From NCBI GenBank assembly GCA_963922205.1, contig CAWUHX010000121.1, positions 868,001 through 932,000 on the forward strand: a DNA stretch of 64,000 nucleotides. Direction: 5' to 3'. Origin of the DNA: Romanomermis culicivorax. Lineage: Eukaryota > Nematoda > Enoplea > Mermithida > Mermithidae. Below the pieces are notes generated by a model that worked only from the letters and a program-made list of their open reading frames with translations, had not been told where the DNA came from and did no database searches. The translations under genes and the position numbers were made by a program. Numbering within the stretch: the first letter of the stretch is position 1; each line of letters begins with the position of its first letter. Of the stretch, positions 24,754 through 37,239 are shown in pieces.

Positions 24754-25144
24754 ATATGCATGCTCAACATTTTCTCCATTGGAAATTATTATTTAATCAT
24801 GATAAAACCTGCATATTTTGAATTTTCCATGAATTCTGACTCTGAAAATATTATGAAAAACAAGCTTGGGATAAAACTATAGCAAAAACTCCTAGAGAAG
24901 ACTTTTAAATGTGGGTTAACGGAAATTCCTTGGACCTGTCTTTATAGTTACCACGAACCGAATTTTCTGCTCTAACTGTCAACTTGAGTTCACAAGTATC
25001 ACTTGTACATCACAAAATTTGCACATATGCCTGCCATGGGCACCACATTCTGAGGAATCGTTCACAACTATTCTGTCTCTAGAAACTAAACAACAAGAAA
25101 TATCTTTTATTAAACAAATAAATTTGTCATTGACAAACAACAAA

Positions 25145-28100
25145 TTATGATCTATAATTGGCATACGTGTCAAGATAGTAATTCTGCAGAAAAGAAACAA
25201 AATCATAATTTCTACTTACAGCACATTAAACACGCAACTTACAGGGTAATAATCGTAGCTAGGTCGACCTGGTAATGTATTATGCAAATTTTTGTCACTG
25301 GAATTCAATGATGGTAAATAATAGCCATATTGTTGTTGATCAATACCGTTTCCACTTATCTGTTTACTTTTCCTGGCAAAAATGATATTTTTTACACAAT
25401 AAAATCAATCATTTTCACTATGTTAACTTCTACCAAATCTCAAATTTACCTTTTACGCATGCAAACAGAGATTAATACGACAACGAGTATCAACCATAAA
25501 ATGACCAAAATTGACGGTATTATGATGATCAGAACTGAAAAATGAAAAAAAAATATTGGTAACAGTTTCCCACTTCGACTCTGTGATATAAGGAATGAAA
25601 GATTCTTATCAGCTACAGTAATTTCGGAACATGCTCTGATAACACTTTGTGCATGAAAGGTAAAGCAATCAATAAAAAACTTACGACTAGATGCACCACT
25701 GTTGGAATCTGAATTTTGATGACCTGAAAATTCACAAGAATTCTAAATTTTGCAATATCATCGTGCTGCTATAACTTACGCTTCGAAATTTTGGGTTTCA
25801 AGGTTGAGGATGAAGACGGAATTGGTTGTGTTTGTTGCAATATCAATTTATCACTAATTTGATTAGAGCCATCTTTCAAAATTGATGCTGTTCCATGCAA
25901 AAGTGTGAAATTGGACATATTCTTGTCAATTTTGTAGGCCGATGTTGATGTTGTGCCTTGAGGTTTAAAGAGCGTCTTTCTCTCACTCAAACTATGCTGG
26001 CCACGTTGAGAGCGTTGTGAAGGATCTCCTGAAGGAAAAAATTTGTTTGTAATAACAGCAGTTTGAACTGTTATGATAATTGAAATATTTGCAATCTTGT
26101 AAATTTTTCACATGGCACATAGTAGAAGATTTCTGGTTCTGATCTGAATGGTCTTGATTTAAGGCTGTAGCTTTCTGATGATTTTAATGTATTTTTTTGG
26201 GTGCAAAATCCACTCCCAGTTTGATGCAAAGGATGGTCTGTAGTGTGCAGTCTAGACGATTCTGATACCAGTCATGATAGAATTTTACATTCAACAGACG
26301 TAAAATCCAGGAAATTCAAGCCCTATATCAGACCACGACTGAAAATTACACGTTTTTATGTATAAAACGTGAAAATCTGATCCCTGTGTTTCTGAAAGGA
26401 AATTTTTTACACTAGTTTTTGCTCTCTGAACAGTCTAGTTGTCTTTATTCTGTATGCTTTTTGCATTGTTGAAACTGACTCATTACTTTGTACACTTTGT
26501 GAATAAAATAGAAAGTCAAGTCATCTTTTTTATTAAAGTTCCATCCTAGATTGACAGACTAAAGCATTTTGATGAATTGGTAGCCAAAAATCACGATTCA
26601 TTTAGGGAATTCCTAGGAATTGTCATTATGATCTGCCTCCTAAAATCTGAGGGCTGGTGTAGTGGTGCATCTGCTTGTTCACCATACTGACTGCTCTTCC
26701 CACACCACTACAAATACAACCACAATGATGTTGTTTGCAGTTCTTTGCACATGAGCTATATATCCAGAAGGTTAAGGGTTCGAGACCCTCGCCAAGCATT
26801 TTTTTGTTTCACTGGAGATGTGGATTTGGGCATATGACACAACTTTATGATAACAGATACAGCATTTCAAAGGTTTGTGTGAATAACACTCAAGAAGATT
26901 TTTTATCTGATATGAGTCATTTAGAAGGAAAATTTTACATAAAGTGCACCACTCACTTTCTGAAAAATTTGGATCCTTGAAGCACAGGATACCATCACCC
27001 ATAAAACCATCATCACATTGGCAATATGGATTGGTAGTTCCATTGACGAATTCTACACATGAAGCATTCGGCCCGCAGGAAACGCCACTTATCATATAGC
27101 ATGTAGTGAGTTCTAGAAAAAACACTAATTTACTGCGAAAAGCAAGGTTTACTGTACTTTTACCAAAGCAGGAGAAACCATCACCAGACCACCCCGGTTG
27201 ACAGATACATTTGTAAGATCCAAAAAGGTTGTTGCAGGCAGCTTTTTCGTGGCAAATAGTCGCGCCAGTCGCACATTCATCCTTATCTGGAAGAATAAAA
27301 TGGAACTAGGATTAGATAATTCCAATTTGTTGATGAATTTCCAAGAATTTGTTTAATCATCGATTAATATTATAGTAACTTTTACCCACTGTACAGTATG
27401 GTGGATTGAGCAAACCATCAGGGCATTGTTTTACTGATTTGCCATCAATCCTGTAGATGAATTTTCCAGGCACATTGACGTTACTCCTTTCGCGCAACAA
27501 CGTAGTATTGGTCATGGATTCAGGTAACATAAGTTTCAAGCCGATAGGTTTGGACACTAATCCAACCTAAATCAATGATTTATGAGTCCAAAATTTGCAT
27601 GGAATTAACACAAATTTCATACTTGCGCTTTTTCAGTTTGAATTTCATCATATATCATGATGATATAGGTGGACAAATCTCCGATAGCCAAAACAGCTTG
27701 GAAAGTATTATTGAGCTGTGAAAGAAAATTTGATTATAATTTAGGGAAAAATCAAAATTCTGATCTAAATTCAGGTGATAAAACAAATTTGTATCAAAGC
27801 ATATTACCTCGGATTTTCCATTTCCGTCTCTGATATTATCGAAAGTGATCAATAATACAGATGTGGCTTGAAAACCTGGATCGTGATAAACTTCTTGAAT
27901 ATTCAAATTTACTCGGGTCAAAAATCGATAGTCGGATGATTGTTGTACATAAACGTTGCTCTCAGGTTTGAGGATGTCGAAATTTTTGTACAATACCGCA
28001 ATGGCAGAGTGTTTGGTTTGTTCAACAAGTTTCATGGATTGGTAAGATTGGGGCGGATAATCGAATGTCAATAAACCATTGCATGAGACCTGATATGAAA

Positions 28101-31100
28101 ATATTTCGCGTTAGAAAAAGCAGAATAGTTACTGTAGCAGACAGACAATTTTTGAAGCAATCTGTACACACTTACATAAACTTTCTGAACAATGTTGCCA
28201 AAAATGAGCGCGTGTTTTACTAAAGGCACTTCGATCATGGAATTGTTTTCTTTGGGGAGCCGTAGGGTTGTAGGACTTGAAGGATTAAACAAGTAAAGTC
28301 TTGTTTCTGAAAAAATTATGCAACACACAGAAGTTTCTAATAACGCAAATCATATATCGATCAGTAGATCTTGTTTAAATCCATTCCAAACTGAAAATTA
28401 GGAAATTTGTATATTTTTAGTTGAGTTCAAGTAAGTTGAAGTGCATTCATCAAAAACCTGAAGTATCACTATCATCTATTTCTACTAACCTTTGCATTCA
28501 AAACCATCTCCAACAAATCCCTCTATACACGAACATGTAAAAGCACCAATGGTATTTAGGCATATGGCTGCCCTGTGACAAGGTGAATTTTTGCATTCAT
28601 CAATATCTGAAAATTTTAAATGCAAGATTTATTTATCATTTCTGTAAGATTTAAATGTAAGATACAAGTGTGATAGAAACTAGAAATCCTGCCCCCATCT
28701 TTGTTCTTTTTATTATTAATTTTTTAATTTTCATTTACTTATTCTATGGCTTCTATTTAATTAATTTATTTTTATGGCTTTTAGTTTTATAAAATTTTTT
28801 ATTCATTCTCAGCTACAAGTGTCATATTGTATCACACCATATAATATCAAGTGATATCATATCCTATCATATTGTATCATATAGTATTATATTGTACAGT
28901 ATTTTATTATACTATATAGTATTGCATCATATTATATAACGTTGTATAGTATTGTATGTCGTTGCTTAGTATTGTATAATGTTGCACCATATTATATTGT
29001 ATCATACTTTATCATATCATATCATATCATCTCATGTCATCTCATACCATATCATTTCATATCATATCATGTTAGTCATTATCATACCTTCACATCCTGT
29101 TTCACCATCATTCCTTTGATAGCCCGAATGGCAATGACATTTGTAGCTACCCAACGTGTTCTCACAATCTGCGAATGTTCCACAATGAAAATCGGGCAGA
29201 AGACATTCATCGATGTCCAAACAGCCCACAGGGTTGTTGGGCGACCCATTGAATCCAGATTTGCAACGACATTCGTAGGAACCATTGGTGTTGAAACACA
29301 TGGTCACGTTGGGCGAAGGGCATTGGATTGTGCCTGTGGCACACTCATCAATGTCTGTTGAAGGAGTCAGTATAAAATATACTCTTTGGAAGAAATTGTG
29401 ACAATACATCATCATTGTCGACAGAGTTATAAAGCATCAAAAGTCAGTGATTGATTTTTCATATCACAGAGCTTGTCATTAAGTAATTTCCATTGTTTGT
29501 CTGTGAAAATTAGAATTCATAAGTGTACTTCATCAATTGATCAATCCTCTAATGGGGAATGTCCTACCATAACTTTTCCAAGACAGTGTACAAGTTTCAG
29601 TAACAGGAAGCGAAGGATTGTTTAGTTTTGAGTGTTCACCTATGCACTGATGACCACTAGACTTGAAGCCAGGTCCACATAGACACTTGTAACCACCCGG
29701 TGTGTTCTCGCATTTGACATTTGGTTCACATGTATGTTCCATCAAACATTCGTCGACGTCTACAAAAGAAAAGGTACACTATAACTTTTGTTAAATCAAA
29801 TTTTGTTAAATCTTTTTGGGGAAAAATCTATGCCATCCACTAGGTACTGTAGTTTCTAAGGTTTGTATATAATATCATTCTACAGTACCTAATTACTATA
29901 GAATAAAAATCATAGCTCACCAATGCAATAATTGCCATCGCCAGTCCAACCCGCATCACAGACACATTTTTCGGCTTCCTTCATAGACTCGCAATGGGCG
30001 TTTTTGCCGCAAGAACCATTGCAGGATGGTATGAACGATATTTGATTTTTGCTGAGTACTGTTGAATCAATTTGTGTTTTATTGGAAATGACAGAATCTT
30101 GTGATTCTGAATCTGAATAGAAAAATATCTGTATTCTTGCTGTTGTTTATGGCTAACTTTTCTTCATGACTACACTATATTTAATGGTCATGTGTTTACT
30201 AGATTGTATTATATTGTAGCATATCCTATATTATTGTATCATTTTCTATCATATTATAGTGCAGTTCCAGCATATTGCATCATGTTAAACAGCGCCATAT
30301 TATACTGTACGATATCATGTTGTATCATAATATTGGATCATATCATATTGTATTATATCAGATTGTATCATATCATATTGTACATATCATATTGTATCAT
30401 ATATTGTGTCATATCATATTGTATCATATCATATTGTATCATATCATGTCATATTGTTTAATATTATATCATATTAAATTCTATGCTATTGTATTGCATA
30501 ATATGGCGTCCTATCATATTGTGTTACATTGTATCATATTGTCTTGCCTTGTATTGCATTGTTTTGCATTATATCATATCAGATCATATCAAACCATAAC
30601 AATACGTATCATATCATGTTGAATATTCTGTATTTTGTTGTATTGCTTGGTTTTGTATTGTATTGTATTGTATTGTATTGTATTGTATTGTATTGTATTG
30701 TATTGTATTGTATTGTATTGTATTGTATTGTATTGTATTGTATTGTATTGTATTGTATTGTATTGTATTGTATTGTATTGTATTGTATTGTATTGTATTG
30801 TATTGTATTGTATTGTATTGTATTGTATTGTATTGTATTGTATTGTATTGTATTGTATTGTATTGTATTGTATTGTATTGTATTGTATTGTATTGTATTG
30901 TATTGTATTGTATTGTATTGTATTGTATTGTATTGTATTGTATTGTATTGTATTGTATTGTATTGTATTGTATTGTATTGTATTGTATTGTATTGTATTG
31001 TATTGTATTGTATTGTATTGTATTGTATTGTATTGTATTGTATTGTATTGTATTGTATTGTATTGTATTGTATTGTATTGTATTGTATTGTATTGTATTG

Positions 31101-34100
31101 TATTGTATTGTATTGTATTGTATTGTATTGTATTGTATTGTATTGTATTGTATTGTATTGTATTGTATTGTATTGTATTGTATTGTATTGTATTGTATTG
31201 TATTGTATTGTATTGTATTGTATTGTATTGTATTGTATTGTATTGTATTGTATTGTATTGTATTGTATTGTATTGTATTGTATTGTATTGTATTGTATTG
31301 TATTGTATTAAATTGTATTGAATTGTATTGCATTGTATTGCATTGTATTGCGTTATAAAGTATCATATCATATTCTATTGCATCATGTTGTATCATATCC
31401 TATCATATCGTATCATATCTTATCATATTGTATCATATTGTATCGTATCATATCATATTCTATTTCATCGTGTTGTATCATGTCCTATCATATCGTATCA
31501 TATCTTATCATATTGTATCCTATCGTATCATATTGTACCGTATCATATCATGTCATACTGCATTGTATTGTATCGCGTCATATCATATTATATCATATTC
31601 TATTGCATCATATCGTATCATATGCTATTGTAATGTACCATACTGCAGCTTATCACTTACTTTTCTTCACAACTAGAGTATCTTTAATAACAGTTGGTGT
31701 TACATCTAAATTTTCGGCGACTTTGGGTGGTGGCAGATCATTCGGTTGCGTTAAGTCGGGCAACAAAATTGGGTTGAATTGAGAAAATTTGTCGTTCGAG
31801 CCGAAACTTTTCCGATAGGCGTCCAGAGCAGCAGTATTTAACAACGGCAGGGGTCCATTCCAAGAGTTCGGAGCACCCGAGGAACTGGCGCCCAATGACG
31901 ACGTTTGCCACGGTTGAAAGCCTTGTGGCTTTGCTGCAAAAAAAATTTTTTTTGGGGAAGGCGCCCAATCTAATTTCAGCCTGGTACAGTAATATTTCAT
32001 TGTTTAGTAGCATCAGATTTTTTTGTTCACTGTAGCTAAGTTGAATGTGGTAATACAAACAAATGGCTTACATGTTAGGAATCATGGTTATTCAGATTGG
32101 CGCGTTATGAATATTGCTGTCATTAACTTTTGAAACAGTAAAATTTCATCATTGGAAAAAATTGAGCCTTCACAATCGACTTACGGTAGCAAGTTTGAGT
32201 GTGGTTGTTCAAACCGGTTAAGCAAGTGCAGAGGTAAGCTCCAGGTGTGTTGACGCAGTCGGGCTGTTTGGGACTGGAGCACAATTCACTGATGTCGTCG
32301 TTGGATTCACATTCATCGATATCTATATAAAAATGCAAGGTATACTGTATGGAGTATACTCTACCTTAAGACGTCACAGGACTTAGATTTTGGAACCTGA
32401 TTTTGAAGAGGATCTTGGCTGCATTCGGAAGATGACGTCAAGTTTCGATAATTTGGGAGGTGATTTTAACTCTCGGTAGTGTATTTGATCTTCAGACATA
32501 AGATTTTGACATTTAAACCTTGTGAGATTATCCTGACTGCCTGCAGTATAGTTGATCTTCGGACATCATAGGGCTTTGATGCTTGAACCTGATTCAGAAG
32601 ATGGTCGTGGCGGCATTGGAAAGAAGATCTTAAGTGTTAATAATTTGGAAAATGACTGACTGTCTGCATTATACTTTAGCCTCAGACATCATAAGATTTT
32701 AATGTTTGAACCTGATTTGGATAATTTTGACTGTGTTTGGAAGACGATCTCAACTGTCAATAATTTTGAAGATATCCTCGACTGTCTGTAGTATAGTTAA
32801 TCTCCAGACGTTACAAGGTTTTGGCATTTGAATCTGATTTCGAAGATGATCTCAACCGTCAATATCTTTGAATATGATCTTAATCTTCAGACATCACAAC
32901 ATTTTGACATTTGAATATGATTAGGAAAATGATCTTGATTGTCTGTAGTATACTTGATATTCAGACGTCACAATATTTTGCTTGAATGATCTTAACCATT
33001 TTGGAAGATAGTTCTTACTGTCAATTATTTTTGATCATAATCTTGACTGTCTGTAGTATACTTGATTTTCCATCACTGGATTTTGGCGTTTGAGTCTGAT
33101 TTCTAAGACAATTTTGACTGGATTTGGGAGATGATCTTGACTGTCAATAATTTTGTAGATAATCTCGACTATGTTTAGTATACTCGATCTTGAGACATCA
33201 CAAGATTTTGATTTTGAACCTGATCTGAATCATGATCTTGGCTGTATTTAGAAGATGCCCAAGATAATTCTGACTCTCTGCAGCATACTTGATCTTAAGA
33301 CATCCCGACTTCGATGTCTGAACTTGATTTGGTTGATGATCAGATTTTTACTGTCTTGCAATCATGTCTTCCTATTTCATACCAGTTTCACAGGTCGGTA
33401 GCCCGGACCATCCCCTGGAACACTGGGCGTTAGGGCACGTTCCGTGAGTCACGTCGCAATCTATACCGTGGTCGCAGTGGCACTGCCTCGAACAGTCGTA
33501 GTAAAATTCGCCTTTGTCGCATTCTTGAAAAAATAATTTTTGAGTTATGGGTACAGTAATTGGCTACAGTAAAATAATGTCTTTTTCTGTCAAATATTTT
33601 AAAACATAGTCATTTTCAGAACTTGATGATTAAAATCCAGTGTTACAAGCTACAGTGTAAGCCTGAGTATACAGTAACTTTAAAAGTTCACTAACTTTTA
33701 TTACAGTCTTGACCCTTGTTCCCCGGAGCGCACATATAAGGTTGTTTGTCGTCAATTTTGAACAACCATTCACCGGGCACCCCGTAATTACTGGAGTTGG
33801 CCAATTTTGAAACTTTAGCCGTGCCGGAACCCGGCATATTTAAAGATTTGTAATTTCCTTCCGAAAATCCGGCCTGTATATTTACAAAATTGTAAATATT
33901 GATCAGAGTAAAAAAAATGAGTTTACATACCACAGCTTCATCATGCCATTTCAACTGACTGTAGATCAAATGTGCGAAAGTGCCATTTCGACTCATGATC
34001 AAAGCTAATTGAAAGGTGTTCCTCTGCTGAAAATGACGAAAGTTTACTGTATCTTTTTTCGAAAAAGTACTATACTGTATGTTGAAGCTCAACTTTTCCA

Positions 34101-36497
34101 TTTTACTGTAGAGTTTCTTGCTGAATGCAACCTTAGTGTAACTTGCGGACAGAGTTGACACTCACACTGTTGGGCAGATCTGCAGACGCATGAGGTGGCG
34201 CCAAATTTTCCCAGGTGACCACGAAAACTGATGTGGCCCTGAATTGTGGGCTATAGTTGTATTGATTGAGCACTTCGTTTCCAGCATGTTGTAGGATCTT
34301 TGCGTCTATGAAAAAAACATCATTCCATTCGATTGAACAAGGGAAAATGAAGTAACAAAAAACAAAACGAGTGTAAGTAAGAGGAAAAAAATGAAACTAA
34401 AGTAAGCTAAAGAAAAAATATGGCGGATAGAGTAAAAAAAGAAAAAGGAAAGAGAAGAAAAAACATAAAATAGAAAAAGCAAGTAAGAAGGAAAGCATAA
34501 TCAGAAAAACAAGGTAAAAGGTAAAAGAAGACGAAAACAGTAGAGAGAAAGCGAAACAGAAAAAAGGAGCAACGAAACAGAGTAAAAAGGACAATAAAGA
34601 AAAAGAAACAGAAATAAAAGTGATAAACCCGCGAAAAAAAAACATGAAAAGAAAAAACAGAAAGCAAAAGAAAAAATAAATAAGACAGAAGGAATAAGCA
34701 AAAATCAAAAAGCAAAAAATAGAACAGAAAGAAAAATGCGAGCAAAAATAAGCAAGAAAGTTTGAGAAAAGAAGGAAATTATAATCTAGAAAGCAGAAAG
34801 GAACGAGAAAAAATGAAGGAACAAAAATAAAACAAATAGCGGAAAAAAGGAACGCAGGAAATAAAATCCAAACGAAAAGAAGTAAAGAAAAAGAAGATTG
34901 AGCAAAAAGAGAAATTAGAAAATAAAAAAGAAAACAGAAAAGACAAAGAAAAAAGAAAGTACAAAAGTGTAAATAGAGCAGAGATGAAAAATAAAGCTAT
35001 AGAAAACGTAGAAATAGCAACTTAAAAGCAAAATGGAGGAAGAAAACGAAAGGTGATAGTAAGTAAAACAAAGTAAAAGAAAAACAAATTAAAAGGAAAA
35101 ATGACGAGAAAGAAATTAAACGGCAAACAACATCATGACAATGAAAATTGAAGGAAACAAGGAAATAATAAAAAAAAACAGGAAAGAATAGTGTTTTATG
35201 CGGAAAGGTTGCAAATAGAAACAGCAGAAAAAGCAATCATAAACAATAAAAGCATAAATCTCAAGAAACTTGATGCAAAAAACAAGGAAGAACGTAGGAT
35301 GGAGATGAGACCACACAATGCGGAAAAAACAAAGAAAGCGAAAAACAAAAAACAAAAAAGAGAGAACGCAAAATAGAAAAGCAAGAAATAAATGCAAAAA
35401 GAAGAGCAAAGAAGAGGAAAGAAGAAATAACCAAGCAAAATAGGAACAAAAAGCAAAAAAAGCAAAAACAAAGAAAGCAAAAAAACAGCACGAAAAAATG
35501 AAAGCAAGAAAAATAACAAAGCTAAATATATATAAGGCAAGAAAGGAGAAACAAGGTAAAAGATAAAAAGAATAAATAAAGATAAACAAAAAGGAAAGGA
35601 AAGTGAAAATAAAAAGAGATAAAGCAAAAAACAACAACGCTAAAAACAGAAATTTTAAGAAAAAGGTAATAAAAGAAAAAAAACAGAAATAACAAAAAAT
35701 ATAAAGCATAGAAAAGCTCTAAAACGAAAAAGAAGGTAAATGACAAAATGAAGGAAGGAAGGAAGGAAGGAAGGAAGGAAGGAAGGAAGGAAGGAAGGAA
35801 GGAAGGAAGGAAGGAAGGAAGGAAGGAAGGAAGGAAGGAAGGAAGGAAGGAAGGAAGGAAGGAAGGAAGGAAGGAAGGAAGGAAGGAAGGAGGGAAGGAA
35901 GCAAGACGTTGATACTGTAGTTCCATGATATTCTCTATACACACACCAGTGGTTTCTCGAAAATAAACTCGTCCCGTATCGCCTAAACTATTATCCGTCC
36001 AAAAAGGAGCGATCACTTTTTCGTCGTTTTTGCCGAAAAAATCTTTCCTAGCCGATTCTAGGCCCGGCAAAAACCCCAGCATTCCATTTTTGCCGACCTG
36101 TACATGGAAAAATGAGGAAAAAAATGTTTCCTCATCTACAGTAAGAAGAGCATTTTACATAAACGACGGAATAATTTTCTTGCAAATAGGTCAACTCGTT
36201 GATCAAAACGTAAGCTTGACTATTTATCGTCGAACTCATAGTTCTGTCGCCGACGATTTCGCCGAACGGGTAAAGTCGGGCGCCGAAATAATAGTTGATC
36301 GGCTCAGTTCCATTAAGATTTTTACTCGATTCTTGGCGTCGTCGTCGGGAAGAGGATTCTAAATAGAGAAAATTAGGTTTGTTAATCTAATTTTTCTACT
36401 GTAGGACTCCTGTTGCTGACGTCAAATTAGCTTTCTCACCTATATTTGATATGGACAAAATGAGGAGAAAAGAAAAACGAAACATTTTTCGCATCAT
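25145..36497 (-). CDS. dex-1: DEX-1-like transmembrane protein with two NIDO and multiple EGF domains
   Basis: There are 24 exons (5' to 3'): 36497-36440, 36358-36159, 36097-35947, 34305-34166, 34026-33931, 33873-33696, 33523-33383, 32322-32185, 31933-31661, 30112-29921, 29759-29640, 29354-29088, 28606-28490, 28306-28176, 28089-27808, 27715-27623, 27566-27386, 27286-27164, 27112-26957, 26028-25780, 25723-25685, 25534-25450, 25372-25243, 25183-25145. All phases join; 1192 residues. Order: signal peptide ([16 protein letters not shown]); NIDO domain 1 (LYPFGEI...VIAPFWTD...NTFQLAL...GEWLFKID); an EGF; a calcium-binding EGF (DIDEC); a Pro/Ser-rich spacer; five EGF modules, three starting D(I/V)DEC; NIDO domain 2; two more EGFs; a Ser/Thr-rich stalk; a transmembrane helix (residues about 1105-1128, [20 protein letters not shown]) with CMRKR stop-transfer; and a Tyr-rich tail of about 55 residues. 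C. elegans DEX-1 has this NIDO/EGF plan and anchors sensory dendrites in the matrix. SNED1-like proteins are the alternative; the transmembrane end favours DEX-1. Confidence 0.9.
26645..26850 (+). repeat. tRNA-like (SINE-type) repeat, copy 1
   Basis: A box-A-like GGCTGGTGTAGTGGTGCATC (26652-26671) and a perfect box B, GGTTCGAGACCC (26777-26788), with T-arm pairing AGGG/CCCT, mark a polymerase III type promoter. The boxes are about 120 nt apart, too far for a normal tRNA. It lies in a dex-1 intron on the opposite strand. The tail GGGCATATGACACAACTTT is shared with the copy at 54380. Confidence 0.6.
28810..29085. repeat. ATCAT/ATTGTAT pentamer-like low-complexity block
   Basis: Degenerate TATCA and TATTG pentamers fill the intron between dex-1 exons 12 and 13. 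They are the same words that flank the pure TATTG array further up. Confidence 0.75.
30190..31650. repeat. (TATTG)n microsatellite, about 130 perfect copies, with degenerate TATCA/TATTG shoulders
   Basis: Bases about 30656-31308 are an uninterrupted TATTG pentamer run, about 650 bp. On both sides (30190-30655 and 31309-31650) the array decays into mixed TATCA, TATTG and TATCG pentamers. It occupies dex-1 intron 9 almost completely. The very long open frames with CIVLY or NTIQY repeats on either strand are artefacts of the 5-bp period. Confidence 0.98.
32340..33375. repeat. Diverged tandem array, about 110-bp unit, in a dex-1 intron
   Basis: The phrase 'cagacatcacaagattttgacatttgaacctgattt' (in parts) recurs near 32370, 32497, 32552, 32682, 32805, 32888, 32961, 33065, 33190 and 33294. 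Between copies are 'gaagatgatcttgactgtcaataattttgg' and 'actgtctgtagtatacttgatctt'. It fills the intron between exons 7 and 8. Confidence 0.8.
34320..35745. repeat. 1.4-kb polypurine tract (plus strand A/G/C, very few T)
   Basis: The plus strand is almost entirely A and G with scattered C and very rare T (words such as GAAAAAG, AAAGCAAAG, GGAAAGAAG). The strand asymmetry explains the long Phe/Leu/Ser-rich spurious frames on the minus strand. It fills dex-1 intron 3 and, read with the gene, is a polypyrimidine tract running into the next acceptor. It continues into the AAGG array. Confidence 0.9.
35751..35902. repeat. (AAGG)n microsatellite, about 37 copies
   Basis: An AAGG run of about 150 bp, interrupted once by AGGG near 35889. 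It starts about 45 nt inside dex-1 intron 3, next to the exon 3 donor at 35946. Confidence 0.98.
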
Positions 36498-37239
36498 CGC
36501 CTTAAAAAAAGAAGTTGAACATAAAATTTTGTAGAAAACAAACAACAATATGAACTTATAGACATAAATTTTCGAAAGTTGGAAACTTTCACCCTTAATG
36601 CGACGAAATAACCACAAAATTGGGGTTTCTGAACAAATCAAAAAAGGGAAGAACGCGCAATTTTTTTTTGTTAAAAGGTCAATGTTTCCAAAATTCCGCC
36701 GTCTACATAGTAATTACGCGTCAATGATCAAAAATTATGTACATAATATGTACTGTATCACTATGGGTACTTTGACAAATTTTTGGAGCGCATAAACACA
36801 CAATAGGTTTCATAGTAGCCTTGAAACATCGAGAGCAGCGCCATTTTTTCCGAAAATCGTAATTATTGGATTTTCACTTATGGAAACAATGACAACCCAT
36901 AATTTACTTATGGTGTAATTTTCGAAGAATTTTCGAATACAATGCAGCTTACTGTAGATGAATAAGCCAGAAATGAGTATTTTTAAACTTTTTTGATGTG
37001 ACATGCTTTTTTTCTATAGAGAATCTTCCTTTGGAATGCTTTAAAACTTGAAAAAATGTTGTAATTTTAAAATTTTAAAATTTTAAAATTACAACAGGGT
37101 TCATCTTGTGGTGTCAATCTCGGTTTTGTCACTTTTCGATGCAATCACCGACCATTTTCCCTTTGATCCTAAAATTCGTTTTTTATCTTTCGTTTTCAAT
37201 AAAATTTCTATTTTCTGTTTTTGTTTATTTTTGAGGGTA
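36498..37239. other. Upstream region of dex-1, with a 40-bp perfect palindrome
   Basis: No exon is seen. Bases 37057-37096 are a perfect 40-bp palindrome built of TGTTGTAATTTT, AAAATTTT repeats and AAAATTACAACA. Its arms pair completely, with no loop. It sits about 560 bp upstream of the dex-1 start codon. Confidence 0.6.

Noticed and set aside
26650-26790. A functional tRNA gene
   Set aside because: Boxes A and B are about 120 nt apart, no acceptor stem pairs across the ends, and similar diverged copies exist, so a tRNA-derived repeat is more likely.
30529-31396. Open frames of 228-260 codons on both strands
   Set aside because: They are translations of the TATTG pentamer array (repeating CIVLY or NTIQY). 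A 5-bp repeat without stops is open in every frame.
34397-35709. Long minus-strand frames rich in Phe, Leu and Ser that look like membrane proteins
   Set aside because: They come from the polypurine tract. No consistent start, splice context or family resemblance, and they lie inside dex-1 intron 3.
35522-36082. A frame joining NIDO-domain sequence to a (FLPS)n repeat
   Set aside because: The NIDO exon ends at a GTGTGT donor at 35947. The FLPS part is read-through of the AAGG microsatellite in the intron; phase and homology require splicing to 34305.
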